Assembly (NCBI RefSeq): GCF_004745645.1
Contig: NZ_SRMB01000002.1
Coordinates: 806,001-870,000, forward strand
Length of the DNA stretch: 64,000 nt
Direction: 5' to 3'
Source of the DNA: Hymenobacter metallicola
Lineage (GTDB): Bacteria > Bacteroidota > Bacteroidia > Cytophagales > Hymenobacteraceae
In this document: piece after piece, positions 8,508-18,837 of the stretch
Position numbering within the stretch: position 1 is the stretch's first letter
How the letters are laid out: each line of letters opens with the position of its first letter
Position numbers and translations under genes: made by a program
The notes under the pieces: model-generated
The model's database searches: none
Seen by the model: only the letters and a program-made list of their open reading frames with translations
What the model was told of the DNA's origin: nothing

Positions 8508-9577
8508 GCAGAGGCCTCCGTCTTCTCTTTCACCGCCAGCTGCCCGCAGGCCGCGTCAATATCTTTGCCACGCGAGCGGCGGATGTTGGTTTGCACACCC
8601 CGGTCGGCCAGAAACTTATGGAAGGCCGTGATTTTGTCGGCTTCGGCGTTCTGGTAGCTGGCGTTTTCGATGGGGTTGTACTCAATCAAATTCACCTTGC
8701 AGGGCAGCCACTTCGAAATCTGGTACAACTCGGCGGCGTCCTCCAGCGTGTCGTTGAAGTTCTCGAATACAATGTATTCGTAAGTGACTTTGCGGCCGGT
8801 TTTCTGGTGGTAGTACTGCAAGGCGTCCTTCAGCGCGGCCAGGGAGTTGGCCTCGTTGATGGGCATGATTTCGTTGCGCTTGGTATCATTGGGCGCGTGC
8901 AGCGACAAAGCCAGGTTGGCTTTCACGTCGTCGTCGGCCAGCTTCTTGATCATCTTGGCGATGCCGGCGGTGCTGATAGTGATGCGGCGCGGAGCCATGT
9001 TCAGCCCGTCGGGGGCCGTGATGCGCTCCACGCTCTTCACCACGTTGGCGTAGTTGAGCAGGGGCTCACCCATGCCCATGTACACGATGTTGGTGAGGGG
9101 CGTGCCGTACTGGGCCTCGCACTGCTCGCGGATGCGCACCACCTGGTCGTAGATTTCGGCCGCGTCGAGGTTGCGCTTGCGCTCCATGTAGCCCGTGGCG
9201 CAAAACTTACACGTGAGCGAGCAGCCCACCTGCGAGCTGATGCAGGCCGTCATGCGCGTGTCGTGCGGGATGAGTACGCCCTCCACGATGTTGCCGTCGT
9301 GCAGGCGGAAGGCCGACTTGATGGTGCCGTCGTTGCTGAGTTGCTGATTCTGGACGGCCACGCCGTTGATGACGAAGTGCTTGGCCAGCAGCTCCCGGGT
9401 CGAGAGGGAAATGTTGTTCATTTCCTCGAATGAGCCGGCCGTATTCTTCCACAGCCACTCCAGCACCTGCTTGGCGCGGAAGGGTTTTTCGCCGTGCTCC
9501 ACCATAAAGGCTTTGAGCTCGTCGGGCGTGAGTTTGCGAATATCGCGCTTGGAAACAACAGGCAGGTCAATCATCAT
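8504..9577 (-). CDS. rlmN: 23S rRNA (adenine2503-C2)-methyltransferase / tRNA A37 methyltransferase RlmN
   Basis: 357 aa, the usual length. Radical-SAM cluster motif C119-x3-C123-x2-C126 (CSLTCKFCATG), the SAM-binding MGMGEPLLNY, RRITISTAG, and a C-terminal catalytic cysteine in DIDAACGQL. The enzyme methylates C2 of A2503 in 23S rRNA and of A37 in some tRNAs, by a two-SAM radical mechanism. Two consecutive ATGs are possible starts (9577, 9574). A perfect -7 box ends five bases upstream, so the message may be leaderless. Convergent with, and sharing the stop tetramer TTAA of, the secreted-protein gene. Confidence 0.97.
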   Translation of the reverse strand: MMIDLPVVSKRDIRKLTPDELKAFMVEHGEKPFRAKQVLEWLWKNTAGSFEEMNNISLSTRELLAKHFVINGVAVQNQQLSNDGTIKSAFRLHDGNIVEGVLIPHDTRMTACISSQVGCSLTCKFCATGYMERKRNLDAAEIYDQVVRIREQCEAQYGTPLTNIVYMGMGEPLLNYANVVKSVERITAPDGLNMAPRRITISTAGIAKMIKKLADDDVKANLALSLHAPNDTKRNEIMPINEANSLAALKDALQYYHQKTGRKVTYEYIVFENFNDTLEDAAELYQISKWLPCKVNLIEYNPIENASYQNAEADKITAFHKFLADRGVQTNIRRSRGKDIDAACGQLAVKEKTEASA

Positions 9578-9582
9578 AGCTG

Positions 9583-9590
9583 CAAAGATA
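9583..9590 (-). promoter_or_regulatory. -7 promoter box of rlmN
   Basis: Minus-strand TATCTTTG, a perfect match to the Bacteroidota consensus TAnnTTTG, five bases before the first ATG. The region further upstream is AT-rich and carries a 12-bp direct repeat (GTGATTTAGTGA at 9597-9608 and 9613-9624). Confidence 0.65.
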
Positions 9591-9711
9591 CGACAGGTGA
9601 TTTAGTGAAATAGTGATTTAGTGAGTTTTAGGTTTACTCACCTCCCACTATGTCGCTGGCCTCCAACATATCCGCACCAGTAATAGTGCCTTTTTCTAAT
9701 GTGCTAATGAT

Positions 9712-9990
9712 TAATGTGCTGATGTGCTAAATGACGTGTCATTGCGAGCAGAGCGAAGCAATCCGTCCTCTGCGAAGGTAGATCCGCTCTTTACCCACAA
9801 AACCCTTTCTCGAGGGGAAAGGGCTTTTCACAAGAGAAGACTCAGCTCATTTCAGAGGACGGATTGCTTCGCTCTGCTCGCAATGACACATTATCCACAT
9901 TAGCACCTGAGCACATTCCGCCCATTTTCCACATTCAATCCACATTCCCTACATTTTATACATTCTCCACATTAGCACATCAGCACATTA
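9712..9990. repeat. Nested palindromic element (MITE/REP-like) before the thiamine promoter
   Basis: Two inverted repeats lie one inside the other. The outer arms are 19 bp (9712-9730 and 9972-9990, TAATGTGCTGATGTGCTAA and its complement). The inner arms are a perfect 36 bp (9737-9772 and 9853-9888), beginning TGTCATTGCGAGCAGAGCGA. Between the inner arms is a further hairpin (about 9799-9827). No gene is seen inside. The TCATTGCGAGCAGAGCGAAG core resembles intergenic repeats I know from other bacterial genomes; the outer shell is lower in GC than the flanks. The element stops six bases before the -7 box of the thi operon. Confidence 0.85.
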
Positions 9991-9995
9991 CCGCT

Positions 9996-10003
9996 TACCT
10001 TGC
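9996..10003 (+). promoter_or_regulatory. -7 promoter box of the thi operon
   Basis: TACCTTGC, similar to TAnnTTTG, 12-15 bases before the first paired bases of the TPP riboswitch. This is the spacing expected if the transcript begins just ahead of the aptamer. Confidence 0.5.
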
Positions 10004-10014
10004 CGGCATAAACT

Positions 10015-10090
10015 TTAGGGGTGTTCTGCCGCGCAGGACTGAGAAATACCCTTTGAACCTGATCCAGGTAATGCTGGCGAAGGGAAAAGT
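10015..10090 (+). promoter_or_regulatory. TPP riboswitch (THI box)
   Basis: All conserved parts of the thiamine-pyrophosphate aptamer are present in order: GGGGTG at 10018, a variable P3 arm (TCTGCCGCGCAGGA), CTGAGA, TACCCTTTGAACCTGATC, CAGGTAATGCTGGCG and the closing AAGGGA. It heads thiSCDEGH, which are exactly the genes it controls in other bacteria. In the 94 bases between aptamer and thiS I see no clear terminator hairpin, and this group does not use Shine-Dalgarno pairing, so how the switch acts on expression is not evident. Confidence 0.95.
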
Positions 10091-10184
10091 GACTGAAACG
10101 GGACCCTGTCTCTTCGGGCTCGTGGCGTGCGCCTCCTACTGTTTATTGTTCTGACTTCCATCAACCTGCTACTCTGCTTGTTGC

Positions 10185-12300
<2,116 letters not shown>

Positions 12301-12308
12301 TCTTTAAT

Positions 12309-12406
12309 GGAGAACTCAGAACTGAGAGCTTAGAACTTAGAATCGTTCTTGCTCATTAAGAACAACTTCTAAACTCTACGTTCTCGGTTCTGAGTTCTAA
12401 GCTCTA
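12309..12406. repeat. Imperfect palindrome between thiC and thiD
   Basis: The 111-base gap is a stack of short inverted repeats: AGAACTCAGAAC (12311-12322) with 12387-12398, AGAGCTTAGAA (12325-12335) with 12395-12405, and GTTCTT/AAGAAC (12345-12350, 12358-12363). The RNA could fold into a long hairpin within the operon message. The motif AGAACTCAGAACTGAG looks like a low-GC intergenic repeat. Confidence 0.65.
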
Positions 12407-12411
12407 GCTCA

Positions 12412-13161
12412 ATGACTCGCCCTTACGCCCTGAGTATTGCCGGCTTCGACCCCAGTGCCGGGGCCGGCCTGCTAGCTGACTGCAAAACGCTGGAAGCCCA
12501 CGGCGTGTACGGCCTGGGCGTGTGCACGGCCCTGACGGTGCAGAACGACGTGGCCTTTGAGCGGGTGAACTGGGTGCCGCTGGCCGACGTGCAGGACCAG
12601 ATTCGGGTGCTGCTAAGCCGGTTTTCGGTAGACTTCGTTAAAATCGGCCTGTTCGAGAGCCTGCCCCAGCTACTGGCGCTGCTGCGGTGGCTGCGGCAGT
12701 ACTACCCCGGCCAACGCATCGTCTGGGACCCGGTGCTGAAGGCCACGGCCGGTTACGAATTTCACCGGCAGCCCGATTGGAAGCTGGTCTTGGAGCTGCT
12801 GACCGAATGCAGCCTGATTACGCCCAACTTGCCGGAGATGCTTCGGCTGTGGCCCACGGCTTCGGCCGAGGCGGCAGCCACCGACGCCTCTACTTTTTGC
12901 CCGGTGTTGCTCAAAGGCGGCCACGCCAGCGGCAACGAGGCCACGGATGCGCTATTTCTGGACGGGGAGCAGTACCATTTCAGCCAGTGCCGCCTGCCCC
13001 AGGGCGAAAAGCACGGCAGCGGCTGCGTGCTGTCGGCCGCCATTCTGGCCCAGCTGGCCCTGGGCCAATCCTTGCCCGAGGCCTGCCGGCTGGGCAAGCA
13101 GTACACCACCGCTTTTCTGGCCAGCAACGACACGCTGCTGGGCTACCACTCTTTCCGCTAA
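12412..13161 (+). CDS. thiD: Hydroxymethylpyrimidine/phosphomethylpyrimidine kinase ThiD
   Basis: 249 aa, ribokinase-like fold. N-terminal SIAGFDPSAGAGLLADCKT (substrate site), VCTALTVQND, VWDPVLKATAGY, ITPNLPEM, PVLLKGGH, and the anion-hole and catalytic motif HGSGCVLSAAI. It phosphorylates HMP and then HMP-P to HMP-PP, the pyrimidine donor for ThiE. It is slightly shorter than typical ThiD (about 265 aa), with the mid-protein loop trimmed. Third gene of the operon; 8 bases to thiE. Confidence 0.95.
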   Translation: MTRPYALSIAGFDPSAGAGLLADCKTLEAHGVYGLGVCTALTVQNDVAFERVNWVPLADVQDQIRVLLSRFSVDFVKIGLFESLPQLLALLRWLRQYYPGQRIVWDPVLKATAGYEFHRQPDWKLVLELLTECSLITPNLPEMLRLWPTASAEAAATDASTFCPVLLKGGHASGNEATDALFLDGEQYHFSQCRLPQGEKHGSGCVLSAAILAQLALGQSLPEACRLGKQYTTAFLASNDTLLGYHSFR

Positions 13162-13169
13162 CTACTGCT

Positions 13170-13799
13170 ATGCAGATCAGCAACCTTCATTTCATTACCG
13201 ACCGGCCCGAGCACGCCGAGCAGGCCTGCCGCGGCGGGGTGCGCTGGGTCCAGCTCCGCGTGAAAAACGCCGCGCCGGACCAGTGGCGGCAATTGGCCCT
13301 CGACACCCAGGCCGTGTGCCAACGCTACGGGGCCACGCTCATCATCAACGACAACCCCGGGTTGGCCCTGGAAATCGGGGCCGAAGGGGTACACTTGGGC
13401 AAGCAGGACATGAGCCCCATCGAGGCCCGTGTGCTGCTCGGACCCAGTAAAATTATCGGGGGCACGGCCAACACCTTTGCTGACATTGAGCAGCTCGTGC
13501 AGGCCGGCGTGGATTATATCGGGCTCGGGCCGTTCCGCTTCACGACCACCAAGGAAAAGCTGAGTCCGATTCTGGGGCTGGAAGGGTACAGCAGCATTAT
13601 GCAACAATGCCGGGAAGCAGGAATTCATGTCCCAGTTGTTGCCATTGGCGGCATACAAAATGATGATGTGGCTTTGGTACTGTCAACCCTTGTACACGGG
13701 CTGGCAGTATCGGGCGCCATCGGGGGCGCAACAGATCCTACCGCAGCCGCCAAGGAACTGGTGGAGCACGTGGATTTTTGGCGAGTTGACCACGAATAA
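13170..13799 (+). CDS. thiE: Thiamine-phosphate synthase ThiE
   Basis: 209 aa from ATG 13170. The open frame begins far upstream inside thiD, but homology starts here ([16 protein letters not shown]). Landmarks: [73 protein letters not shown]. The enzyme joins HMP-PP and thiazole phosphate to give thiamine phosphate. A second, TenI-like member of the family is encoded at 15808-16407, so this copy, lying inside the operon, is the likely true synthase. Confidence 0.95.
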   Translation: MQISNLHFITDRPEHAEQACRGGVRWVQLRVKNAAPDQWRQLALDTQAVCQRYGATLIINDNPGLALEIGAEGVHLGKQDMSPIEARVLLGPSKIIGGTANTFADIEQLVQAGVDYIGLGPFRFTTTKEKLSPILGLEGYSSIMQQCREAGIHVPVVAIGGIQNDDVALVLSTLVHGLAVSGAIGGATDPTAAAKELVEHVDFWRVDHE

Positions 13800-13819
13800 C
13801 CAGTACATCTACTTCCCCT

Positions 13820-14593
13820 ATGACAACCCACCCCCTGGTTATTGCCGGCCGCACGTTTTCGTCCCGCTTGTTTACCGGCACCGGCAAGTTCAGTTCAGCC
13901 GCGTTGATGGAAGAAGCCCTGCTGGCTTCTGGCTCGGAGCTGGTGACGGTAGCCCTGAAGCGCGTGGATGTAACGTCGGCCGACGACGATTTGCTGCGTC
14001 ACCTGGGCCACGAGCAGTTCAGCCTGCTGCCCAACACCTCCGGGGTACGCACGGCCAAGGAAGCCGTGTTTGCCGCCCAGCTGGCCCGCGAAGCCCTGGA
14101 AACCAACTGGCTTAAGCTCGAAATTCACCCCGACCCCAAGTACCTGCTGCCCGACCCGGTCGAAACCCTGAAGGCGGCCGAAGAGCTCGTCAAGCTCGGC
14201 TTCGTGGTGCTGCCCTACGTCCACGCCGACCCGGTGCTCTGCAAGCGCCTGGAAGAAGTGGGCGTGGCCGCCGTAATGCCTCTGGGCTCTCCCATCGGCT
14301 CCAACAAAGGCCTGCTGACCCGCGAGTTTCTGGAAATCATTATCGGCCAGAGCCGGGTGCCGGTGGTAGTCGATGCCGGTATCGGGGCCCCCTCGCACGC
14401 GGCGGCGGCCCTGGAAATGGGCGCCGACGCGGTGCTGGTCAACACGGCCATTGCCGTGGCCGGGCAGCCCGTGGCCATGGCTCAGGCTTTCCGCCTGGCC
14501 GTGGAAGCCGGCCGCCTGGCCTACGAAGCCAAGCTGGCTGCACCGGCTACTCATGCCGTAGCCAGCTCCCCGCTTACGGCTTTTCTGGACTAG
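13820..14593 (+). CDS. thiG: Thiazole synthase ThiG
   Basis: 257 aa TIM-barrel. Landmarks: [26 protein letters not shown] (Schiff-base Lys in ALKR), [77 protein letters not shown]. It builds the thiazole ring from deoxyxylulose phosphate, dehydroglycine made by ThiH, and ThiS thiocarboxylate. It is 20 bases after thiE and 80 bases before thiH; that gap holds a perfect hairpin. Confidence 0.97.
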   Translation: MTTHPLVIAGRTFSSRLFTGTGKFSSAALMEEALLASGSELVTVALKRVDVTSADDDLLRHLGHEQFSLLPNTSGVRTAKEAVFAAQLAREALETNWLKLEIHPDPKYLLPDPVETLKAAEELVKLGFVVLPYVHADPVLCKRLEEVGVAAVMPLGSPIGSNKGLLTREFLEIIIGQSRVPVVVDAGIGAPSHAAAALEMGADAVLVNTAIAVAGQPVAMAQAFRLAVEAGRLAYEAKLAAPATHAVASSPLTAFLD

Positions 14594-14616
14594 CTGGAAG
14601 TCCAACCGCTCTATCA

Positions 14617-14651
14617 GACCGTCCTGCTTCGACAAGCTCAGCAGGACGGTC
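14617..14651. repeat. Perfect hairpin repeat between thiG and thiH
   Basis: 12-bp arms GACCGTCCTGCT and AGCAGGACGGTC around the loop TCGACAAGCTC. It is not followed by a T run close enough to be an efficient terminator (TTATTTT comes later), and thiH must be transcribed through it. The CCGTCCTGCT...AGCAGGACGG shape is like short palindromic repeats common in Bacteroidota intergenic DNA. Confidence 0.75.
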
Positions 14652-14673
14652 AATTATTTTCTTTCTTTCACTT

Positions 14674-15798
14674 ATGTCCTTCCGCCCTATTTTCGAAGCC
14701 CACGCCTGGGACGATGTTAAAGCCGGTATCTACGCTAAGACGGCGGCCGATGTGGAGCGGGCTTTGGCCGCTTCGAAACGGACGCTGAATGATTTCCAGG
14801 CCCTGATTTCGCCGGCCGCGGCCCCGTATTTGGAACGTATGGCCCAGCTCAGTCAGCAGCTCACGCGCCAGCGGTTCGGCAACACGGTGCAGCTCTACGC
14901 GCCCCTGTACCTGAGCAACGAGTGCCAGAACATCTGCACCTACTGTGGCTTCAGCCTGGATAACAATATTCGGCGCCGCACCCTGAGCAGCGTGGAAATG
15001 CTGCAGGAGGCGGCCGTGCTCAAGGGCTGGGGCTACGACCACGTGCTGCTGGTCACCGGCGAGGCCAACCAGACCGTAGGCGTAGAGTACCTGGAAAAAG
15101 CGCTGCGCACGTTGCGGCCCCACTTCGCCCACCTTTCGATGGAAGTGCAGCCCCTCGACCAGCAGGACTACGAGCGGCTGATTCCGCAGGGGCTCAATAC
15201 GGTGCTCGTTTACCAGGAAACCTACCACCAACAGGGCTACAAAAAGCACCACCCCAAGGGCAGGAAAAGCAACTTCCACTACCGCCTCGACACCCCCGAC
15301 CGGCTGGGCCGGGCCGGCATTCACAAGATGGGGCTGGGTGTGCTCTTCGGCCTGGAAGACTGGCGCCCTGATGCCTTCTACACCGCTCTGCACCTCGACT
15401 ACCTCGAAAAAACCTACTGGCAAACCAAGTACAGCCTCTCGTTTCCGCGCCTGCGTCCGGCGGAAGGCCTTTTGCAGCCCAAAGTTGAGATGAGTGACCG
15501 GGAGCTGGTGCAGCTGATTTGCGCCTACCGCCTGCTCAACGAGGAAGTGGAGCTATCCATTTCAACCCGGGAAAGCCCCACCTTCCGCGACAACATCATC
15601 CGCCTGGGCATTACCAGCATCAGCGCCGGCTCCAAAACCAACCCCGGCGGCTACGCCGTGGCTCCCGAATCGTTGGAGCAATTCGAGATTTCGGACGAGC
15701 GCAGCCCCCAGGAAATGGCCGCCATGCTCCGGCGCCAGGGCTACGAGCCGGTCTGGAAGGACTGGGACCCCACCCTAACGGCTATAGCACGACAGTAG
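14674..15798 (+). CDS. thiH: 2-iminoacetate synthase ThiH
   Basis: 374 aa radical-SAM protein with the cluster motif C84-x3-C88-x2-C91 (CQNICTYCGF). Further landmarks: LVTGEANQTVGVEYL, LNTVLVYQETYH, HKMGLGVLFGLEDWR, LSFPRLRPAEG, ISTRESPTFRDNI, SAGSKTNPGGYA. It splits tyrosine to p-cresol and dehydroglycine (2-iminoacetate) for ThiG, the anaerobic-type route, rather than the glycine-oxidase ThiO route. Last gene of the riboswitch operon seen here; the next gene is convergent. Confidence 0.97.
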   Translation: MSFRPIFEAHAWDDVKAGIYAKTAADVERALAASKRTLNDFQALISPAAAPYLERMAQLSQQLTRQRFGNTVQLYAPLYLSNECQNICTYCGFSLDNNIRRRTLSSVEMLQEAAVLKGWGYDHVLLVTGEANQTVGVEYLEKALRTLRPHFAHLSMEVQPLDQQDYERLIPQGLNTVLVYQETYHQQGYKKHHPKGRKSNFHYRLDTPDRLGRAGIHKMGLGVLFGLEDWRPDAFYTALHLDYLEKTYWQTKYSLSFPRLRPAEGLLQPKVEMSDRELVQLICAYRLLNEEVELSISTRESPTFRDNIIRLGITSISAGSKTNPGGYAVAPESLEQFEISDERSPQEMAAMLRRQGYEPVWKDWDPTLTAIARQ

Positions 15799-15807
15799 CG
15801 CGAACCA

Positions 15808-16407
15808 CTAAGCTCGCGCGGTGGCTACCCGCTGCAACTCCCGAAACGCGGCTACCGGGTTGGGCTGCTGCCAGACGGCGCCCAGCACGGCGGCCCCGGC
15901 AAAGCCCAGCTCCTGCGCAATAGGCAGCGTAGCCGCGTCCACGCCGCCGAGAGCCAGTACCAGCGGCTGAGCCGGCCCTTGCAAAGCGGCCCGCAGCTCC
16001 GCCAACTCGAAACCAGCCCTGTAGCCAGCCTTGCTGATGCTGTCGAAAATCGGGCTTAGAAACACGTAGTCGTAGCGCGGCGGCGCGGCGGCCAGCTCGG
16101 GCAGGCTATGCAATGAGGTGGACAGACGCTGACCCGGCCCAAGCTTCCCTTCCCAAACGGCCCGAGCCGCCGCGGGCAAATGCACCCCTCGCAACCCCAA
16201 TTGCCCGGCCAGCGCGTGGTGCTGGTGCAGCATGATGCGGCTGTGAAATTCCCGGGGCACAGCCTGCAGGTAGGATTCCACCTCAGCTACGCTTGCGCCG
16301 GGTTTGCGGAGATGAAAGGTGGTAAGGCCAGCGTCAAACAGGGCCTTGAGCAACTGGTGTTCGTGCGGCACCGGCTCGGGCGGGGAAATAAGCAGCAGCT
16401 GAAACAT
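15808..16407 (-). CDS. Thiamine-phosphate-synthase family protein, TenI-like
   Basis: 199 aa, ThiE/TenI TIM-barrel: LLKALFDAGLTTFHLRKP, MLHQHHALAGQLGLRGVHLPA, YDYVFLSPIFDSISKAGY, LVLALGGVDAAT. The TDRxxx start and the phosphate-binding Lys/Arg residues of true ThiE are altered (LLISPPEP, HLRKPG), as in TenI thiazole tautomerases, which isomerise the ThiG product. It is convergent with thiH and so outside the riboswitch operon, but 2 bases from a thioesterase gene on the same strand. Thiazole tautomerase is the best guess; a second synthase is possible. Confidence 0.85.
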   Translation of the reverse strand: MFQLLLISPPEPVPHEHQLLKALFDAGLTTFHLRKPGASVAEVESYLQAVPREFHSRIMLHQHHALAGQLGLRGVHLPAAARAVWEGKLGPGQRLSTSLHSLPELAAAPPRYDYVFLSPIFDSISKAGYRAGFELAELRAALQGPAQPLVLALGGVDAATLPIAQELGFAGAAVLGAVWQQPNPVAAFRELQRVATARA

Positions 16408-16409
16408 GG

Positions 16410-16844
16410 CTACTCGGCTCCGCCGCCCAGTTGCTGGGTGAGCTCCGAGTTCATGCTCCGGAGCTTGCGGGTGTTGTAGTCAAAAAGCAGCATGCCGGTT
16501 TTGGCCCGGGCAATTTCGCGGCCCTCCTGGTTTTTAACCCAGTACACGACGTCGAAACCGTACTTGCTCAGGTCGGTGGCGGCGAGCTGAATGTGGAGCA
16601 CGTCGCCGTAGAAGGCCTCGCCCTTGTACTCGATGGCTACATCGGCCATGATGGTACCCAGACGCGTCGCGTGGTCCAACTCAGTGAGGCCCACGTGCTG
16701 CAAGAACTGCACCCGGGCCTCGTGCAGCACGCTGAGCAGGGCATCATTACCCAGGTGTCCGCCGTAATTGAGGTCGGTGATGCGGACCGGAATCTGCACC
16801 GTCAGGGAATATGCGGCGGGTAACGCTACTTTTACACGGGCCAT
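16410..16844 (-). CDS. Acyl-CoA thioesterase, hot-dog fold (4HBT family)
   Basis: 144 aa, single hot-dog domain with the family motif RITDLNYGGHLGNDALLSVLHEAR (catalytic Asp/Asn region, about residues 22-45). A second stretch, ADVAIEYKGEAFYGDVLHIQL, follows. It hydrolyses acyl-CoA thioesters in the cytoplasm; the acyl chain is unknown. Starts divergently from mnmD with only 26 bases between the two start codons. Followed 2 bases later by the TenI-like gene, likely one transcript. Confidence 0.88.
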   Translation of the reverse strand: MARVKVALPAAYSLTVQIPVRITDLNYGGHLGNDALLSVLHEARVQFLQHVGLTELDHATRLGTIMADVAIEYKGEAFYGDVLHIQLAATDLSKYGFDVVYWVKNQEGREIARAKTGMLLFDYNTRKLRSMNSELTQQLGGGAE

Positions 16845-16870
16845 TTTGCAAGAACTGAGCGAAAGAAGAT

Positions 16871-17569
16871 ATGATGCACGAAACCGAAGGCGGCGTAAAA
16901 GTAGAGGTTCGAACCACAGCAGATGGTTCGAGCACGCTCTACGTGCCAGCCCTGGATGAGCATTACCATTCCACCCACGGCGCTTTGCAGGAAGCCCAGC
17001 ACGTGTACCTCGGTGCCGGCCTGGAGCCCAAGCTCGACGCGGCTACCCCGGTGCGGGTACTGGAAATCGGCTTTGGCACCGGCCTGAATGCCCTGCTGAC
17101 GCTGCAGCGCAGCCTGAGTGCCAGTCAGGTCATCGAATACGACACCCTGGAAAAGTATCCGCTGCCGCCGGCCGTTATTCAAAGCTTGGGCGTGGAGCGC
17201 TACGTCCTGAACCCCGAACTGCTGGCCTACCACGAGCAGCTGCACGCCGCGCCCTGGCAGCAAACCGCCGCCCTGACGCCCCGCTTCCGGCTGCGCAAGC
17301 TGCACTCGGCCCTACAGGAAACCAGCCTGCCGGCCCGGCACTACGACGTGGTGTACTTCGATGCCTTTGCTCCCGAAAAGCAGCCCGATATGTGGACGGA
17401 AGCCGTGTTTGAGCAGCTTCTCCGGGCAACGGCCCCCGATGGAATCCTGGTGAGTTATTGCGCCAAGGGCAGCTTCCGACGCAGCCTGAAAGCGGCCGGC
17501 TGGCTGGTAGAAAAGCTGCCTGGCCCACCCGGCAAGCGCGAAATGACCCGGGCCCGCAAGCCGCTTTAG
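16871..17569 (+). CDS. mnmD: tRNA 5-methylaminomethyl-2-thiouridine methyltransferase MnmD
   Basis: 232 aa; a second ATG is the next codon. Rossmann methyltransferase with VRVLEIGFGTGLNALLTL (SAM motif I), VVYFDAFAPEKQPDMWTEAVF, LVSYCAKGSFRRSLKAAGW and PGKREMTRA, which are the hallmarks of the methyltransferase half of MnmC. Here it stands alone without the FAD-dependent oxidase half, the usual MnmD form in Bacteroidota. It makes mnm5s2U at the wobble base of tRNAs. Divergent from the thioesterase gene. Confidence 0.93.
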   Translation: MMHETEGGVKVEVRTTADGSSTLYVPALDEHYHSTHGALQEAQHVYLGAGLEPKLDAATPVRVLEIGFGTGLNALLTLQRSLSASQVIEYDTLEKYPLPPAVIQSLGVERYVLNPELLAYHEQLHAAPWQQTAALTPRFRLRKLHSALQETSLPARHYDVVYFDAFAPEKQPDMWTEAVFEQLLRATAPDGILVSYCAKGSFRRSLKAAGWLVEKLPGPPGKREMTRARKPL

Positions 17570-17609
17570 CCCCTTCTGTCCCTATTCTCCCGTACTTGCT
17601 ACCACCGCC

Positions 17610-17617
17610 TACCTTCA
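17610..17617 (+). promoter_or_regulatory. -7-like box three bases before the DUF2157 gene
   Basis: TACCTTCA, a two-base variant of TAnnTTTG, followed by CCG and the ATG. One of several boxes placed so close that a leaderless transcript would result. Weak on its own. Confidence 0.3.
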
Positions 17618-17620
17618 CCG

Positions 17621-18835
17621 ATGAGTCGAAACCTGCTTGAAACCGATGGCCCCGAGTGGGTGCGCAAAGGCATCATCACGCCCGAGCAGCACCAGCAGCT
17701 CCTGGCCCTCTACCCCAACGAGGGGAAAGTGGTGGGTTTGCTGCCCCTGCTGGGCAGCCTGCTGGTGGGCCTTAGCGCGCTGAGCGTGGTGGCGGCCAAC
17801 TGGCAGGGCCTGCCCGAGTGGCTGCGGCTGCTCCTGCTGCTGGGTAGCATGGGCGGGGCCTACGCCGGGGGCGAATATTTCCTGGCCCGCCGCAACGAGT
17901 CGCTGGGCATGGGCCTGATTGGGCTGGGCCTGATTCTGTTCGGCTGCGGCATTATCCTGACCAGTCAGATGTACCAGCTCATTGGTTATGACGCTACCGG
18001 CCTGCTGGCCTGGGCTCTGGCCGGCACGGCCCTTACCTACCTCTACCACAGCCGCTTCCTGTTTATTCTGATGGCCTGCATCGGGGGCATCGTGCAGGGC
18101 TACAGCACCGGGCAGCTCGGGGGCTTCAGCTATTTCACCGCGGCCCTGACCGTGTTTGGGCTGGGCTACTACTGGTGGCGCCGTCCCGATGCGCTGCTGG
18201 GCACGGTGCTGGCCACCGGCTTGCTCTGGCAGGCCGGCCTGCTGATTGGGCACCTGCACGCCAAAATCACCTGGTTCTTTATTCCGGCCATGCTGATCTA
18301 CGCCGTCGGCGACTGGCAGGCCGACCGATCAGCCGGCCGGGCGCTGCAGGCGCCGCCCATTGTCGCGGCTTTCCTGTTTACCCTGGGCTTGGCTCTGTAT
18401 GGCGAGGCCGATACGTACGCGGGCATGCTGCGGCCCCCGTTTCTGGCTTACATCGGTGCTTTGCTGCTAGTCTTTGGGCTGTCGGTGGCGGGCAAGTACC
18501 AGCGGGGCCGGGTAAGCAGCGCCACCGACTGGCTGCTGCTGCTGCCGGGCTTTTACCTGCACGGGGGCCTGGCCCTGGCTATTGCGACGCTGGTGGTACT
18601 GTATGCCTACTCGGGCACGGTGCTCTGGCGGGCCCACCAGGAAAACAACGCCGACCGAGTCACGCTGGGCACGGTGCTCTTTATTGTGACGACGATGGTG
18701 GCTTATTTCAAGCTAACCTGGGCCTTTATGGACAAGTCGCTGTTCTTCCTGCTCGGCGGGGCCCTGCTGCTGAGCCTGAGCTGGTATTTGCGCCGGAAAA
18801 ACGCGCAGTCGTTGTCGTCTAAGCAGCCCGAATAG
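17621..18835 (+). CDS. DUF2157 domain-containing membrane protein
   Basis: 404 aa. The N-terminal cytoplasmic helices (WVRKGIITPEQHQQLLALYP, about residues 13-32) and the first membrane pair match DUF2157. About ten to twelve further hydrophobic segments follow, ending in LGGALLLSLSWYLRRK. It is an inner-membrane protein of unknown function. Two bases separate it from a GDYXXLXY gene, its habitual partner in many bacteria, so the two probably work together. Confidence 0.9.
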   Translation: MSRNLLETDGPEWVRKGIITPEQHQQLLALYPNEGKVVGLLPLLGSLLVGLSALSVVAANWQGLPEWLRLLLLLGSMGGAYAGGEYFLARRNESLGMGLIGLGLILFGCGIILTSQMYQLIGYDATGLLAWALAGTALTYLYHSRFLFILMACIGGIVQGYSTGQLGGFSYFTAALTVFGLGYYWWRRPDALLGTVLATGLLWQAGLLIGHLHAKITWFFIPAMLIYAVGDWQADRSAGRALQAPPIVAAFLFTLGLALYGEADTYAGMLRPPFLAYIGALLLVFGLSVAGKYQRGRVSSATDWLLLLPGFYLHGGLALAIATLVVLYAYSGTVLWRAHQENNADRVTLGTVLFIVTTMVAYFKLTWAFMDKSLFFLLGGALLLSLSWYLRRKNAQSLSSKQPE

Positions 18836-18837
18836 CT

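Noticed and set aside
8591-9433. Long open frame on the plus strand opposite rlmN (and similar ones opposite thiC, bshC, ftsY, pepP and the M20 gene)
   Set aside because: High GC gives long antisense frames; compositions (runs of Val, Gly, His, Ala) are typical shadows and the true genes have full motif sets.
9864-10154. Open frame of 96 codons across the palindrome and the riboswitch
   Set aside because: It runs through repeats and the TPP aptamer, has no family resemblance and is explained by chance.
12687-13169. Upstream extension of the thiE frame inside thiD
   Set aside because: The extra 161 codons have no ThiE similarity and overlap thiD in another frame; ATG 13170 is the conserved start.
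14617-14651. Hairpin between thiG and thiH as a terminator
   Set aside because: No immediate T run and thiH would be cut off; treated as a repeat or processing hairpin.
16905-16935. GGTTCGA-like string that suggested a tRNA T-loop
   Set aside because: It lies inside the mnmD coding frame and there is no cloverleaf around it. No tRNA was found anywhere in the window.
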